This document shows, piece after piece, positions 16,522-26,578 of a stretch of DNA of 64,000 bases. Source of the stretch: Ideonella sp. (GTDB taxonomy: Bacteria > Pseudomonadota > Gammaproteobacteria > Burkholderiales > Burkholderiaceae_C); contig JABTUY010000003.1 of assembly GCA_015075165.1 (NCBI GenBank), positions 434,001 through 498,000 on the forward strand. The letters run 5' to 3'. The position numbers were made by a program, and so were the translations under genes. Below the pieces are notes generated by a model. It was not told where the DNA came from. It worked only from the letters and a program-made list of their open reading frames with translations, and searched no databases. How positions within the stretch are numbered: position 1 is the first letter of the stretch; each line of letters starts with the position of its first letter.

Positions 16522-17304
16522 TTGGCACTGCAACTGGCGTTCGAGGACATCGGCACCGGATCTCCGGTGGTGATCCTGCACGGGCTGTTCGGCTCCAGCG
16601 GCAACTGGCGTTCGGTGGCGCGCTCGCTGTCGTCGCGCCACCGCGTGCTCAGCGTCGATCTGCGCAACCACGGCAGTTCGCCCTGGGCCGACTCGATGGA
16701 CTATCTGGAGATGGCGGAGGACGTGCGCGTCCTGATCGCTCGAGAGGGCCTGCCCAGCCCGAGTGTGGTCGGTCACAGCATGGGCGGCAAGACGGCGATG
16801 GCGCTGGCGCTGGCGAGTCCTGCCTCGGTCGGCAACATGGTCGTGGTCGACATCGCGCCAGTGCCCTACGCGGATCGCTTCACGCCCTATGTCGAGGCGA
16901 TGCGCAGCATCGGCGCCGCGGCAACCGCCAGCCGCACGGAAGCCCAGCGCAGGCTGTCCGAACGGCTGCCGGACCCAAACACCGCGCCCTTCCTGATGCA
17001 GAACCTGGTCAGCCGCAACGACCACTTCGACTGGCGGCTGAACCTCGCCGCCATTGGCATGTCCGTGCCGACGCTGAGCGCGTTTCCGTCGGCGTTGCTC
17101 GGGCGCCGCTTCACGGGCCCAGCCACGCTGATCCACGGCAGCAACTCCGACTATGTAGCAGCAGCGGACATCGAAGCCTTCCGGCCGCTGTTTCCCGCGC
17201 TCGAAGTGCACACCGTCGAGGCGGCCGGGCATTGGGTGCACGCCGAACAGCCGCAGGCATTCCTGGCGGCGTTGCAGCAGGCGCTGGATCGGCACGCCGC
17301 ATGA
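16522..17304 (+). CDS. Alpha/beta hydrolase, YbfF-like esterase
   Basis: Encodes 260 residues using a TTG start at 16522, with no strong ribosome-binding site; translation may be coupled to lpdA, which ends 27 bases earlier. The fold markers are the oxyanion HGLFGSSGNW segment, the nucleophile elbow GHSMGGK, the VVDIAPVPY block typical of the YbfF subgroup and a C-terminal GHWVHAEQP with the catalytic His. YbfF enzymes hydrolyse small esters, including acyl-CoA or malonyl-CoA in vitro; the natural substrate is unknown. The stop codon overlaps the start of the next gene (ATGA). The family is sure, the role in this operon unclear. Confidence 0.85.
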   Translation: MALQLAFEDIGTGSPVVILHGLFGSSGNWRSVARSLSSRHRVLSVDLRNHGSSPWADSMDYLEMAEDVRVLIAREGLPSPSVVGHSMGGKTAMALALASPASVGNMVVVDIAPVPYADRFTPYVEAMRSIGAAATASRTEAQRRLSERLPDPNTAPFLMQNLVSRNDHFDWRLNLAAIGMSVPTLSAFPSALLGRRFTGPATLIHGSNSDYVAAADIEAFRPLFPALEVHTVEAAGHWVHAEQPQAFLAALQQALDRHAA

Positions 17305-18647
17305 GCGATACCGCTGCCCGGGCCGCCGGCCCTCACCGCGTCGTCGTCGTCGGCGGAGGCGCGGGCGGGCTCGAACTTGCCACCCGTCTGGGCGACACCC
17401 TGGGCCGGCGCGGGCGCGCTGAGATCACGCTGATCGACCGCACCCGCACGCACGTCTGGAAGCCCAAGCTGCACGAGATTGCCGCGGGCAGTATGGACAT
17501 GGGCGCCCACGAGGTCAGCTATCTGGCGCAGGCGCATTGGCATCACTTCCGCTACCGGGTGGGCGCAATGGTCGGGCTCGATCGGGCCCGGCGCGAGGTG
17601 CTGGTCGCGCCGTACATCGACGACGAGGGGCAGCAGGTCACGCCGCAGCGTGCGTTCGGCTACGACACGCTGGTGGTCTCCGTCGGCAGCCTGAGCAACG
17701 ACTTCGGCACACCCGGCGTGGCGCAACATGCGATGAAGCTCGAGACGCCGGCGGACGCGCAGCGCTTCCGTGCCCGTGTCATCAACGCCTGCATTCGCGC
17801 CCATGCGCAGAGCACGCCGCTGCGCCCCGAGCAGCTGAAGGTCGCGATCATCGGTGCCGGCGCCACCGGAGTCGAACTGGCCGCGGAGCTGCATCGCACG
17901 ACGCGCGAGATGGTGGCCTACGGGCTGGACCGTGTCGATCCCGACAAGGACATCCGCGTCAGCGTGATCGAGGCGGCGCCGCGCGTGCTGCCGGCGTTGC
18001 CGCCGCGGCTGTCGCAGACCACCGAGTCGCTGCTGTCCAAGCTGGGGGTCGCCGTGCTCACCAATGCCCGGGTGGCCGAAGTGCTGCCTTCGGGCGTGAG
18101 GCTCGCCGATGGCCACCTGCTTCCGGCCGAACTGGTGGTCTGGGCCGCCGGTGTCAAGGCGCCGGACTTCCTGAAGGAGATCGCCGGGCTGGAGACCAAC
18201 CGCAGCAATCAGCTGGTGGTCAGGGCGACGCTGCAGACCAGCCGTGACGACGACGTGTTCGCCATCGGCGACTGCGCGGCGTGCGACTGGCCGCAGGCCG
18301 ATCACGGCAAGGGCGGCCTGGTGCCGCCGCGTGCACAGGCTGCGCACCAGCAGGCATCGCACATGGTCAAGCAGATCGGCCTACGTTTGGCCGGCAAGCC
18401 GTTGCAGCCCTACCGCTACCGCGACTTCGGCTCGCTGGTGTCGCTCGGCGAGTTCAGCACCGTCGGAAACATGATGGGCGGGCTCATCGGCGGCAGCCTG
18501 ATGGTCGAGGGCCTGTTCGCGCGAACGATGTACCTGTCGCTCTACAAGATGCACGAGCTGGCCCTGCATGGCTTCACGAAGGTCACGCTCGACACGTTGG
18601 CCCGGCTGATCGTGCGGCGCACCGAACCCCACGTGAAGTTGCACTGA
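17301..18647 (+). CDS. ndh: Type II NADH dehydrogenase (NDH-2)
   Basis: Encodes 448 residues from ATG 17301, overlapping the previous stop by four bases. Two dinucleotide-binding motifs are visible, GGGAGG at 18-23 (FAD) and GAGATG at 185-190 (NADH). The AIGDCAAC segment and the C-terminal hydrophobic/amphipathic region (NMMGGLIGGSLMVEGLFARTMYLSLYKMHEL) are typical of membrane-associated NDH-2. The enzyme passes electrons from NADH to quinone without pumping protons. Placed after PDH and before PHB and cytochrome bd genes, it would let the cell burn NADH rapidly; that link is inference. Confidence 0.93.
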   Translation: MSDTAARAAGPHRVVVVGGGAGGLELATRLGDTLGRRGRAEITLIDRTRTHVWKPKLHEIAAGSMDMGAHEVSYLAQAHWHHFRYRVGAMVGLDRARREVLVAPYIDDEGQQVTPQRAFGYDTLVVSVGSLSNDFGTPGVAQHAMKLETPADAQRFRARVINACIRAHAQSTPLRPEQLKVAIIGAGATGVELAAELHRTTREMVAYGLDRVDPDKDIRVSVIEAAPRVLPALPPRLSQTTESLLSKLGVAVLTNARVAEVLPSGVRLADGHLLPAELVVWAAGVKAPDFLKEIAGLETNRSNQLVVRATLQTSRDDDVFAIGDCAACDWPQADHGKGGLVPPRAQAAHQQASHMVKQIGLRLAGKPLQPYRYRDFGSLVSLGEFSTVGNMMGGLIGGSLMVEGLFARTMYLSLYKMHELALHGFTKVTLDTLARLIVRRTEPHVKLH

Positions 18648-18670
18648 ACACGCGGACGGAGAAAAGGACC

Positions 18671-20401
18671 ATGGCTGCCCCCACACCCGACCCCTCCCGA
18701 TGGCTCGCCGACCTGCTGGCAGGACAGCAGGAGATGGTGCGCATCCTCGGCGGCGCTGCCGGCCCGCCAGCCGCGCAGCAGGCCACGCCGACATCGGCAC
18801 CGGCATCGACTCCGGCGGTGCCCTCCATGTCCTCTTGGCTCGACGGCACGAGAGCGATGCTGGCCTGGCAGCAGCAGGCAAGCCAATGGTGGACCAGCGC
18901 GCTGCCCGCGTTCGACGCGGATGCACAAGCGCCGGGCGCTGATCGGCGCTTTGCCGGCGAGGCCTGGCGCAACGACCCCCGTTTCCACGGCCTCACGCTC
19001 GCGTACACCGGCCTATCGGAGATGGTGCGCAAGAACCTGGACGCGGCGCCGCTGGAAGATCGCAGCAAGGCGCAATGGGGATTCGTGCTGCGCCAGGTGG
19101 TCGATGCGCTGAGCCCCGCCAACTGTCTGGTCACCAACCCAGAAGCGATGCAGACCGCGCTCGACAGCGGTGGCGCCAGCCTCGCTGAAGGCATGCGCCT
19201 GTTCGTGCAGGACTTCGCCCGCGGCCGCATCTCGATGACCGACGACAGCGCGTTCGAGGTCGGCCGCAATGTCGCAACGACGCCGGGCAGCGTGGTCTAC
19301 GAGAACGAGGTCATCCAGCTGATCCAGTACGCGCCCACGACGCCCCGCGTGCACGAGCGGCCGCTGCTGATCGTGCCGCCCTGCATCAACAAGTTCTACA
19401 TCCTCGACCTGCAACCCGACAACTCGCTGGTCGCCCATGCGGTCGCCCAGGGACACACGGTGTTCCTGGTCTCCTGGCGCAACGTCGGGCCGGAACAGGC
19501 AACGCTCGGCTGGGACGACTACCTCGAACAAGGCGTGCTGCAGGCGATCGACGTCGCCCTTTCGATCAGCGGCGCCGACAGCGCCAACACACTGGGCTTC
19601 TGCATCGGCGGCACGCTGCTGGCCAGCGCGCTGGCGGTGCTCGCCGCGCGCGGCGAGGACAGGGTCTCGAGCCTGACGCTGCTGACGGCCATGCTCGACT
19701 TCAGCGATACCGGCGAGCTCGGGCTGATGGTAAGCGAGCCGGCCGTCGCAGCACGCGAGGCCAGCATCGGCCGCCGCGGCCTGCTCAAGGGCCGTGAATT
19801 GGCGCAGGTATTCGCCGCACTTCGCGCCAACGACCTGATCTGGCCCTACGTCGTCAACGGCTACCTCAAAGGCAAGGCGCCGCCGGCCTTCGACTTGCTG
19901 TTCTGGAATGGGGACGACACCAACCTGCCGGGACCGATGTACTGCTGGTACCTTCGCAACACCTACCTCGAGAACAAGCTGCGCGAGCCGGGTGCCACCA
20001 CGCAATGCGGCGTGCCGGTCGACCTCGGGCAGATCACCGTGCCGGCCTTCGTCTATGCCTCGCGCGAGGATCACATCGTGCCCTGGCAGACCGCCTACGC
20101 AAGCACGCAGCTGCTCGGTGGCGACGTGCGCTTCGTGCTCGGGGCGAGCGGCCACATCGCCGGCGTCATCAACCCGCCGGCCAAGAAGAAACGCAACCAC
20201 TGGGTCGGCGAGATCGCGGCCGACGCCAACCGCTGGCTCGAACAGGCCGAGGACGTGCCGGGCAGCTGGTGGCCCGCCTGGACAGGCTGGCTCGGCAAAC
20301 ACGCCGGCCGCATGGTGGCGGCACCGAAATCGGCCGGTTCGCGCAAGCACAAGCCGATCGAGCCCGCGCCCGGCCGCTACGTCAAGGCCAAGGCGCCCTA
20401 G
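18671..20401 (+). CDS. phaC: Class I poly(3-hydroxyalkanoate) synthase
   Basis: Encodes 576 residues, near the 589 of Cupriavidus necator PhaC. ATG 18671 follows a GGAGAAAAGG site. The lipase-like box GFCIGG contains the catalytic Cys at 311; the other triad members are D467 (SREDHIVPW) and H495 (GASGHIAG). The first 90 residues are variable and Ala/Pro/Gln-rich, as usual. The enzyme polymerises 3-hydroxybutyryl-CoA into PHB at the granule surface. It heads a phaC-phaA-phaB order identical to C. necator and is followed by a granule-associated-type gene. Confidence 0.97.
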   Translation: MAAPTPDPSRWLADLLAGQQEMVRILGGAAGPPAAQQATPTSAPASTPAVPSMSSWLDGTRAMLAWQQQASQWWTSALPAFDADAQAPGADRRFAGEAWRNDPRFHGLTLAYTGLSEMVRKNLDAAPLEDRSKAQWGFVLRQVVDALSPANCLVTNPEAMQTALDSGGASLAEGMRLFVQDFARGRISMTDDSAFEVGRNVATTPGSVVYENEVIQLIQYAPTTPRVHERPLLIVPPCINKFYILDLQPDNSLVAHAVAQGHTVFLVSWRNVGPEQATLGWDDYLEQGVLQAIDVALSISGADSANTLGFCIGGTLLASALAVLAARGEDRVSSLTLLTAMLDFSDTGELGLMVSEPAVAAREASIGRRGLLKGRELAQVFAALRANDLIWPYVVNGYLKGKAPPAFDLLFWNGDDTNLPGPMYCWYLRNTYLENKLREPGATTQCGVPVDLGQITVPAFVYASREDHIVPWQTAYASTQLLGGDVRFVLGASGHIAGVINPPAKKKRNHWVGEIAADANRWLEQAEDVPGSWWPAWTGWLGKHAGRMVAAPKSAGSRKHKPIEPAPGRYVKAKAP

Positions 20402-20444
20402 CCCTTTCGAACCCTCACGTCTCACTGCCAAGGAGAAACCGATC

Positions 20445-21623
20445 ATGCAAGACATCGTCATCGTCGCCGCCACGCGCACTGCCGTGGGCAAGTTCGGCGG
20501 CTCCCTCGCCAACACCCCCGCAACCGATCTCGGTGCGATCGTCGTCAGGGAAGCGATCGCCCGCGCCAAGCTCGACGCGGCGCAGATCGGTGAGGTCATC
20601 ATGGGTCAGGTTCTGGCCGCCGGAGCCGGCCAGAACCCGGCGCGCCAAGCACAGCTGAAGGCCGGGGTGCCGAAGGAGACGCCGGCGCTGACCATCAACG
20701 CGGTCTGCGGCTCTGGACTGAAAGCGGTGATGCTGGCCGCGCAGGCCGTGCAATGGGGCGACAGCGAGATCGTCGTCGCCGGCGGCCAGGAAAACATGAG
20801 CCTGTCGCCTCACGTGCTGTTCGGTTCACGCCAGGGCCAACGCATGGGCGACTGGAAGCTCATCGATTCGATGATCACGGACGGCCTGTGGGACGTCTAC
20901 AACCAGTACCACATGGGCACCACGGCCGAGAACGTGGCCAAGGCGCATGGCATCACGCGCGAGATGCAGGACGCGCTGGCGCTGGCCAGCCAGCAGAAGG
21001 CGTCGGCGGCTCAGGATGCCGGCCGCTTCAAGGACGAGATCGTCGGCGTCACGATCCCGCAGAAGAAAGGCGATCCGCTCGTCTTCGCGGCCGACGAGTT
21101 CATCAACAAGAAGACCAATGCCGAAGCGTTGGCGGGCCTCAAGCCCGCGTTCGACAAGACCGGCAGCGTGACCGCCGGCAATGCCTCGGGCCTGAACGAC
21201 GGCGCCGCCGCGGTGGTGGTGATGACGGCCAAGAAGGCCGCAGCTCTGGGCCTGACGCCGCTGGCGCGCATCGCCAGCTTCGGCACCAGCGGCCTCGATC
21301 CGGCGACGATGGGCATGGGACCGGTGCCGGCCAGCCGCAAGGCGCTGGAGCGTGCGGGCTGGAAGGTCGGCGATGTCGATCTGTTCGAGCTGAATGAGGC
21401 TTTCGCCGCGCAGGCCTGCGCGGTCAACAAGGTGCTCGAAGCCGATCCGGCGAAGGTCAACGTCAACGGCGGCGCGATCGCGATCGGACACCCGATCGGC
21501 GCCAGCGGCTGCCGCGTCCTCGTCACGCTGCTGCACGAGATGCAGCGCCGCGACGCCCACAAGGGTCTGGCCGCGCTGTGCATCGGCGGCGGCATGGGCG
21601 TGGCGCTGGCCATCGAGCGTTGA
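20445..21623 (+). CDS. phaA: Acetyl-CoA acetyltransferase (beta-ketothiolase) of PHB synthesis
   Basis: Encodes 392 residues from ATG 20445 behind an AAGGAG site. It is a biosynthetic thiolase condensing two acetyl-CoA into acetoacetyl-CoA. The acylated cysteine is C88 (NAVCGSG), the general base His is H349 (GHPIGASG) and the second Cys is C379 (CIGGG). Length and motifs match C. necator PhaA and Zoogloea thiolase. It sits 43 bases after phaC and 31 bases before phaB. Its substrate would come directly from the PDH complex encoded upstream. Confidence 0.97.
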   Translation: MQDIVIVAATRTAVGKFGGSLANTPATDLGAIVVREAIARAKLDAAQIGEVIMGQVLAAGAGQNPARQAQLKAGVPKETPALTINAVCGSGLKAVMLAAQAVQWGDSEIVVAGGQENMSLSPHVLFGSRQGQRMGDWKLIDSMITDGLWDVYNQYHMGTTAENVAKAHGITREMQDALALASQQKASAAQDAGRFKDEIVGVTIPQKKGDPLVFAADEFINKKTNAEALAGLKPAFDKTGSVTAGNASGLNDGAAAVVVMTAKKAAALGLTPLARIASFGTSGLDPATMGMGPVPASRKALERAGWKVGDVDLFELNEAFAAQACAVNKVLEADPAKVNVNGGAIAIGHPIGASGCRVLVTLLHEMQRRDAHKGLAALCIGGGMGVALAIER

Positions 21624-21654
21624 ACTTTCAATCCGTCACAGCAAGGAGATCGTC

Positions 21655-22401
21655 ATGAGTGAAACACGTGTGGTGCTGGTCACCGGCGGCATGGGCGGCC
21701 TGGGCGAGGTCATCTCGACCAAGATGGCCGACGCCGGCTACAAGGTGGCCGTGACCTACTCGCCGGGTAACACCAAACACGGCGAGTGGGTGGCGGACAT
21801 GAAGGCGAAGGGGTATGAAATCGTCGCCGTGCCTTGCGATGTGGCCGACATCGACTCGTGCGCCGCGGCGGCGGCGCAGGTCACGGCCAAGGTCGGGCCC
21901 GTCGATGTGCTGGTCAACAACGCCGGCATCACGCGCGACATGACCTTCAAGAAGATGGACAAGGTCAACTGGGATGCGGTGATGCGCACCAACCTCGACA
22001 GCCTGTTCAACATGAGCAAGCAGGTCGTCGATGCGATGTCGGATCGAGGCTGGGGCCGCGTGATCAACGTCTCGTCGGTCAACGGCAGCAAGGGTGCCTT
22101 CGGGCAGACCAACTACTCGGCGGCCAAGGCCGGCGTGCACGGCTTCACCAAAGCGCTGGCGCTCGAGGTCGCGAAAAAGGGTGTGACGGTCAACACCATC
22201 TCGCCCGGCTACATCGGCACCAAGATGGTCACGGCGATCCCCAAGGAAGTGCTCGACTCGAAGATCCTGCCGCACATCCCGGTGGGCCGCCTCGGCAAGC
22301 CCGAGGAAGTGGCGGGTCTGATCATCTACCTGGCCTCCGACGAGGCTGCGTTCGTCACCGGCGCCAACATCGCGATCAACGGCGGCCAGCACATGCAGTG
22401 A
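21655..22401 (+). CDS. phaB: NADPH-dependent acetoacetyl-CoA reductase
   Basis: Encodes 248 residues from ATG 21655 (AAGGAG upstream). It is a short-chain dehydrogenase reducing acetoacetyl-CoA to (R)-3-hydroxybutyryl-CoA. The glycine-rich region reads VTGGMGGLGE, the structural NNAG motif is present, and the Ser-Tyr-Lys triad lies in NVSSVNGSKGAFGQTNYSAAK. The MGGLGE form and the YSPGNTKH region agree with PhaB rather than FabG. It needs NADPH, which the pntAB genes 5 kb downstream could supply. It completes the PHB pathway. Confidence 0.96.
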   Translation: MSETRVVLVTGGMGGLGEVISTKMADAGYKVAVTYSPGNTKHGEWVADMKAKGYEIVAVPCDVADIDSCAAAAAQVTAKVGPVDVLVNNAGITRDMTFKKMDKVNWDAVMRTNLDSLFNMSKQVVDAMSDRGWGRVINVSSVNGSKGAFGQTNYSAAKAGVHGFTKALALEVAKKGVTVNTISPGYIGTKMVTAIPKEVLDSKILPHIPVGRLGKPEEVAGLIIYLASDEAAFVTGANIAINGGQHMQ

Positions 22402-22436
22402 CGCCGGCCACACACGACAACCCAGGAGACGACGAG

Positions 22437-23138
22437 ATGAACAAGACCGGCTTCGATCATGAAGCTTTGGTAGAGCAGTTCGCCCAGGCCTCGGCCCGAC
22501 AGGGCGACGCGTTGCGCCAGGCGGCGCAGCAGGCCACGCTGAAGGCCCTGCAGGGACGCGAACTGACGCTCAAGAGCGTGCGCGACGCGATCAGGGCGAC
22601 GACGAAAGCGGCCTCGGCCGGGGCCGCGAAGAGCGGCCTGCCGCCGACCGATGTCGAGACGCTGCTGACGAGGGCCGTCGAGGGCATGGATGCCGCGCTG
22701 GTGAAGGCGGTCGAAGCCAATCGGCGCGCGCTCGAGCAGTTCGTCGACCAGGGCGCGCAACTGCGGGAGACCAAAGTGAAGAAGGCGCTTGCCGACATCG
22801 AGAAGATGGAGGATGCGCTCTACGCCAGCGTCGACAAGGCGGTCGGCGACGCCGCGAAGGGCCTGCAGGCGCCCTGGGCTGTGGTCCTCGAAGGCCTCAA
22901 GGCCAAGGGCAGCGCCACCGGCTCCAGCGCGACGGCAGCGCTCGAGCAGCTCACGGCCAGGTCGCGCGAGGCGGTGCGAGAGGGCCGTAGCCAGGCGCAG
23001 AGCACCGTGGACGCCTGGATGGACCACTACACGGCGCTTGCGCGCGGCGTGCTGATCGGTCTGTCCGAGGGACTGAAAGCCTCGGACGCCGTAACGACCA
23101 CGACGAAGAAGTCGGCTGGTCGCTCACGCATGAGCTGA
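22437..23138 (+). CDS. DUF6781-type protein, probable PHB granule-associated/phasin-like protein
   Basis: Encodes 233 residues from ATG 22437 behind AGGAG. The sequence is largely helical and Ala/Lys/Glu-rich, with heptad-like stretches and no signal peptide, and ends in a basic tail (TTTTKKSAGRSRMS). It resembles, from memory, the DUF6781 family often found in Burkholderiales. It directly follows phaB by 35 bases, where phasin or PHB-regulator genes often lie, and its amphipathic helices plus basic tail recall the PhaM/phasin arrangement. A role at PHB granules is inference from position and composition. Confidence 0.6.
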   Translation: MNKTGFDHEALVEQFAQASARQGDALRQAAQQATLKALQGRELTLKSVRDAIRATTKAASAGAAKSGLPPTDVETLLTRAVEGMDAALVKAVEANRRALEQFVDQGAQLRETKVKKALADIEKMEDALYASVDKAVGDAAKGLQAPWAVVLEGLKAKGSATGSSATAALEQLTARSREAVREGRSQAQSTVDAWMDHYTALARGVLIGLSEGLKASDAVTTTTKKSAGRSRMS

Positions 23139-23160
23139 CTGAACATAAGGAGTCGGAAGC

Positions 23161-24552
23161 ATGGATGCCTTGCTCCTGGCGCGCATGCAGTTCGCCGCCA
23201 ATATCACGTTCCACATCCTGTTTCCGACGATCAGCATCGCGCTGGCCTGGGTGCTGATGTTCTTTCGCTGGCGCTATCTGCGCGCCGCACAGCCGGCGGA
23301 CCGGCAAGCCTGGCTGGCTGCCTATCGCTTCTGGACCAAGGTGTTCGCTCTGACCTTCGCGCTGGGCGTGGTCAGCGGCATCACGATGAGCTTCCAGTTC
23401 GGCACCAACTGGCCCGGCTTCATGGAGCGCGTCGGCAACGTGGCCGGGCCGCTGCTCGGCTATGAGGTGCTGACCGCGTTCTTTCTCGAAGCCGGCTTCC
23501 TGGGAATCATGCTCTTCGGCCACGGGAAGGTGAGCGAACGCGTCCACATGATGGCCACGTTCTTCGTGGCCATCGGTACCACGCTCAGTGCGTTCTGGAT
23601 CCTGGCGCTGAACTCGTGGATGCAGACGCCGACAGGTCACGAGATCATCAATGGCGAGTTTCACGTCAAGAGCTGGGTCGAGGTCATCTTCAACCCCTCG
23701 TTCCCCTACCGCTTCGCGCACAAGCTGCTCGCCTCGGCGCTCACGGTTGCTTTCCTGCTGGCGGGGCTGTCGGCTTGGCAGGTTCTCAAGGGCTCCGCAA
23801 AGCAGTCGGCTCCGCGGGTGCTGCGCGTCGGGTTGACACTGGCCGCGCTGCTGATCCCGTTGCAGATTTTCGTCGGCGACCTGCACGGCCTGAACACCTT
23901 GAAGCATCAGCCGCAAAAGGTGGCTGCGATGGAAGGCGTGTGGGAGACGCAGCGCGGTGCGCCTCTGCTGCTGTTCGCCATCCCCGACGAGGCCTCGCGC
24001 AGCAACCTGCTGGCGATCGGCATTCCGAAGCTCGCCAGTTTCATCCTGACTCACGACGCCGACGGCGAGATCAAGGGCCTGAACGACTTTCGGGGCGCCC
24101 ACCCGCCGGTGCTGCAGGTGTTCTGGGCCTTCCGCATCATGGTCGGCACCGGTGTGTTGATGCTGGTCGTCAGCTGGGCGGGCTGGTGGTGGTACCGGCG
24201 TAGCGCATGGCAACCCGAGCGGCTGCCGCGGCATCTGCTGTGGGTGCTGGCCGGCATGACGTTCTCCGGCTGGGTCGCGACCGTGGCCGGGTGGTACGTC
24301 ACCGAAATCGGGCGCCAACCGTTCATCGTGTTCGGCCTGTTGCGCACGGCGGACACCGCCTCGACCGTACCGGCACCGATGATCGCGTTGACTCTCGCGC
24401 TGTACGTCACCGTCTACCTCGCATTGCTGTTCGCCTACGTGGCGGTGCTCAAGTACATGGCCGAGAAGCCGGAGGACGTGACCCAGCCGGATGCGCTGGA
24501 ACGTGCGCAGGCGCGCGCGGTCGAGGCGCTGGTCGAAGGAGACCGGGCGTGA
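23161..24552 (+). CDS. cydA: Cytochrome bd-type quinol oxidase subunit I (cyanide-insensitive type)
   Basis: Encodes 463 residues from ATG 23161 behind AAGGAG. It is the quinol-oxidising, heme-bearing subunit. H18 (NITFHILFP) and the His in FAHKLLAS are the expected heme ligands. The signature GRQPF is at 384-388, where E. coli CydA has GRQPW. The protein lacks the long Q-loop insertion of E. coli CydA (522 residues) and so matches the CioA branch. About nine transmembrane helices are expected. It reduces oxygen to water with quinol from NDH-2 or lactate oxidation. Its stop overlaps the cydB start. Confidence 0.95.
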   Translation: MDALLLARMQFAANITFHILFPTISIALAWVLMFFRWRYLRAAQPADRQAWLAAYRFWTKVFALTFALGVVSGITMSFQFGTNWPGFMERVGNVAGPLLGYEVLTAFFLEAGFLGIMLFGHGKVSERVHMMATFFVAIGTTLSAFWILALNSWMQTPTGHEIINGEFHVKSWVEVIFNPSFPYRFAHKLLASALTVAFLLAGLSAWQVLKGSAKQSAPRVLRVGLTLAALLIPLQIFVGDLHGLNTLKHQPQKVAAMEGVWETQRGAPLLLFAIPDEASRSNLLAIGIPKLASFILTHDADGEIKGLNDFRGAHPPVLQVFWAFRIMVGTGVLMLVVSWAGWWWYRRSAWQPERLPRHLLWVLAGMTFSGWVATVAGWYVTEIGRQPFIVFGLLRTADTASTVPAPMIALTLALYVTVYLALLFAYVAVLKYMAEKPEDVTQPDALERAQARAVEALVEGDRA

Positions 24553-25544
24553 CCTTCGACGAGGCGCTGCCCGTGATCTTCATGGGCCTGATGGGCATCT
24601 CGATGCTGGTCTATGTGATCAGCGACGGCTACGACCTCGGCGTCGGCATGTTGATGCACCGTGCGACTCCGGCCGAGAAGGACGTGATGATCGCTTCGAT
24701 CGGCCCTTTCTGGGACGCCAACGAGACCTGGCTGGTGCTCGGCGTCGGCATCCTGCTGGTGGCCTTCCCGAAGGCGCACGGCCTGGTGCTCACCGCGCTG
24801 TACCTGCCGGCGACGCTGATGCTGATCGGTCTGATCCTGCGTGGCGTCGCGTTCGACTTTCGCGTCAAGGCCAAGGCCGCACGCAAGCCGATGTGGGACG
24901 GGCTGTTCTTCGCCGGCTCGGCGCTCGCCTCGGTCTCGCAGGGCTGGATGCTGGGGCGCTACATCAGCGGCTTCGGCGAGGGCTGGAACTACCCGTTGTT
25001 CGCCGCCGCGATCGCCGTGGCACTGCCGATGGCCTACGTGTTGCTCGGCGCCACGTGGCTGATCATGAAGACCGACGGCGAGCTCCAGGAGCGGGCTGTG
25101 AACTGGGCACGCATTGCCTGGGCGCCGATGTGCGGCGGGCTCGTGCTGATCTCGATGTCAACACCCTGGATCAGCGAGACGGTGCGCCAGCGCTGGTTCG
25201 AGCTGCCGTCGATCATTGCCCTGTCGGCGATTCCGCTGATGACGGCGATCTCGTTGGTGGCCGTTCGCGCACTGCTGGGTACGCCCATCGTGCGCGGACC
25301 GGTCGCCTGGCTGCCGTTCACGTTGCTGATCGTCGTCTTCGTGCTCGGGTTCCTGGGCCTGGCCTACAGCCTCTTCCCCTACGTCGTGATCGACCGGCTG
25401 ACGATCTGGCAGGCCGCGAGCAGCCCGGCTGCACTCAAGGTGATCCTGATCGGGGTGTGCATCTCACTGCCGGCGATAGCAGCGTACACGGTGTACTCGT
25501 ACCGCGTGTTCCGCGGCAAAGCGACGGACTTGAGATATGCGTAG
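24549..25544 (+). CDS. cydB: Cytochrome bd-type quinol oxidase subunit II (CioB-like)
   Basis: Encodes 331 residues from a GTG start (24549-24551) that overlaps the cydA stop as GTGA, so translation is coupled. The protein begins TFDEALPVIFMGLMGISMLVYVISDGYDLGVGML, a standard CydB N-terminus, and has the ANETWLVLG motif and about eight to nine membrane helices. The length is that of CioB proteins, shorter than E. coli CydB. It pairs with subunit I in the inner membrane. No cydX-like micropeptide is obvious in the 37 bases downstream. Confidence 0.94.
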   Translation: MTFDEALPVIFMGLMGISMLVYVISDGYDLGVGMLMHRATPAEKDVMIASIGPFWDANETWLVLGVGILLVAFPKAHGLVLTALYLPATLMLIGLILRGVAFDFRVKAKAARKPMWDGLFFAGSALASVSQGWMLGRYISGFGEGWNYPLFAAAIAVALPMAYVLLGATWLIMKTDGELQERAVNWARIAWAPMCGGLVLISMSTPWISETVRQRWFELPSIIALSAIPLMTAISLVAVRALLGTPIVRGPVAWLPFTLLIVVFVLGFLGLAYSLFPYVVIDRLTIWQAASSPAALKVILIGVCISLPAIAAYTVYSYRVFRGKATDLRYA

Positions 25545-25581
25545 GTCGCGCAAGACTCGTTCCCCCCTCAAGGAGAACCAC

Positions 25582-26559
25582 ATGCATCGCAGAACACTCA
25601 TGGTGCTGGGCGCCGCATTCAGCGCCACGGCCTTCGCCCCATTGGCTGCGGCGCAGCAGTGGCCGAGCGTGCCGGTACGCATCGTTGTGCCTTATGGGGC
25701 GGGCGGCGGCACCACCGATCCGCTGGCGCGCATGTTGGCGGAGGAACTGAGCAAGCAACTCGGTGCTACCTTCCTGGTCGAAAACAAGCCCGGAGCCAAC
25801 GGCAACATCGGTGCGGTGCATGTGAAAGGCGCCACGCCCGATGGCCACGTGCTCCTCTTCACCGGTGCAGGCACGCTGGCCACCAATCCGGCGCTTTACA
25901 AGAACATCGGCTTTCACCCGCAGCGGGACTTCGAGCCGGTGGTGGTGGTCGGTAACGTGCCCAACATCCTGGTCGTGAACCCGGCGGTGCCGGCGAACAG
26001 CGTCAAGGAGTTCGTCGAGCATCTGCGCAGGTCGCCCGGAAAGTTGTCCGTCGGTTCGACCGGCATCGGCAGCTCGATGCACATCGCCAGCGAGTTGTTC
26101 CGCCAGACGACGCAGACATCGATGGTCCATGTGCCCTACAACGGCGCGGGACCAGCGACCACTGACCTGCTCAGCGGCAATGTGCAGGCGATGTTCCAGC
26201 TCGTGCCTGGCATCGCCGAGCACGTCAAATCGAAGAAGGTCAAGGCTCTCGCGGTGATGGCGAGCAAGCGATCGCCAACCCTGCCGGACGTGCCAACCAT
26301 GGCCGAGGCAGGTTTTCCCGATCTCGAGTCGTCGACCTGGCTCGCCTTCGTGGCGCCCAAGGGCACGCCGAAGGCCGTAGTCGACCGCCTGAACGAGGCC
26401 GTGAACAAGCTGCTCGCACAGCCCGAATTCCGCGAGCGCGTCGTCAGGATGGGCGTCGAGCCGATGGGAGGCACGTCGGTGGAATTCACCCGTTTCTTGG
26501 ACACCGAGATCAAGAAGTGGGGAGAAGTCGTTCGGCGTTCCGGTGCGGTGGTGGATTGA
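25582..26559 (+). CDS. Bug-family (TctC-like) periplasmic substrate-binding protein
   Basis: Encodes 325 residues from ATG 25582 (AAGGAG upstream). The signal peptide ends AAAQQ near residue 22. The family marks are PVRIVVPYGAGGGTTD, VENKPGANGNIG, the MVHVPYNGAGPATTDLLSGNVQ segment and the LPDVPTMAEAG segment. Bug proteins bind carboxylates or other small organic compounds in the periplasm. They are greatly expanded in Burkholderiales, often without neighbouring tctAB membrane genes; none is seen here either. The ligand is unknown. It could be an orphan uptake or sensing protein for an organic acid, in line with the surrounding metabolism. Confidence 0.9.
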   Translation: MHRRTLMVLGAAFSATAFAPLAAAQQWPSVPVRIVVPYGAGGGTTDPLARMLAEELSKQLGATFLVENKPGANGNIGAVHVKGATPDGHVLLFTGAGTLATNPALYKNIGFHPQRDFEPVVVVGNVPNILVVNPAVPANSVKEFVEHLRRSPGKLSVGSTGIGSSMHIASELFRQTTQTSMVHVPYNGAGPATTDLLSGNVQAMFQLVPGIAEHVKSKKVKALAVMASKRSPTLPDVPTMAEAGFPDLESSTWLAFVAPKGTPKAVVDRLNEAVNKLLAQPEFRERVVRMGVEPMGGTSVEFTRFLDTEIKKWGEVVRRSGAVVD

Positions 26560-26578
26560 GTCGGAGCTGGACCGCAAC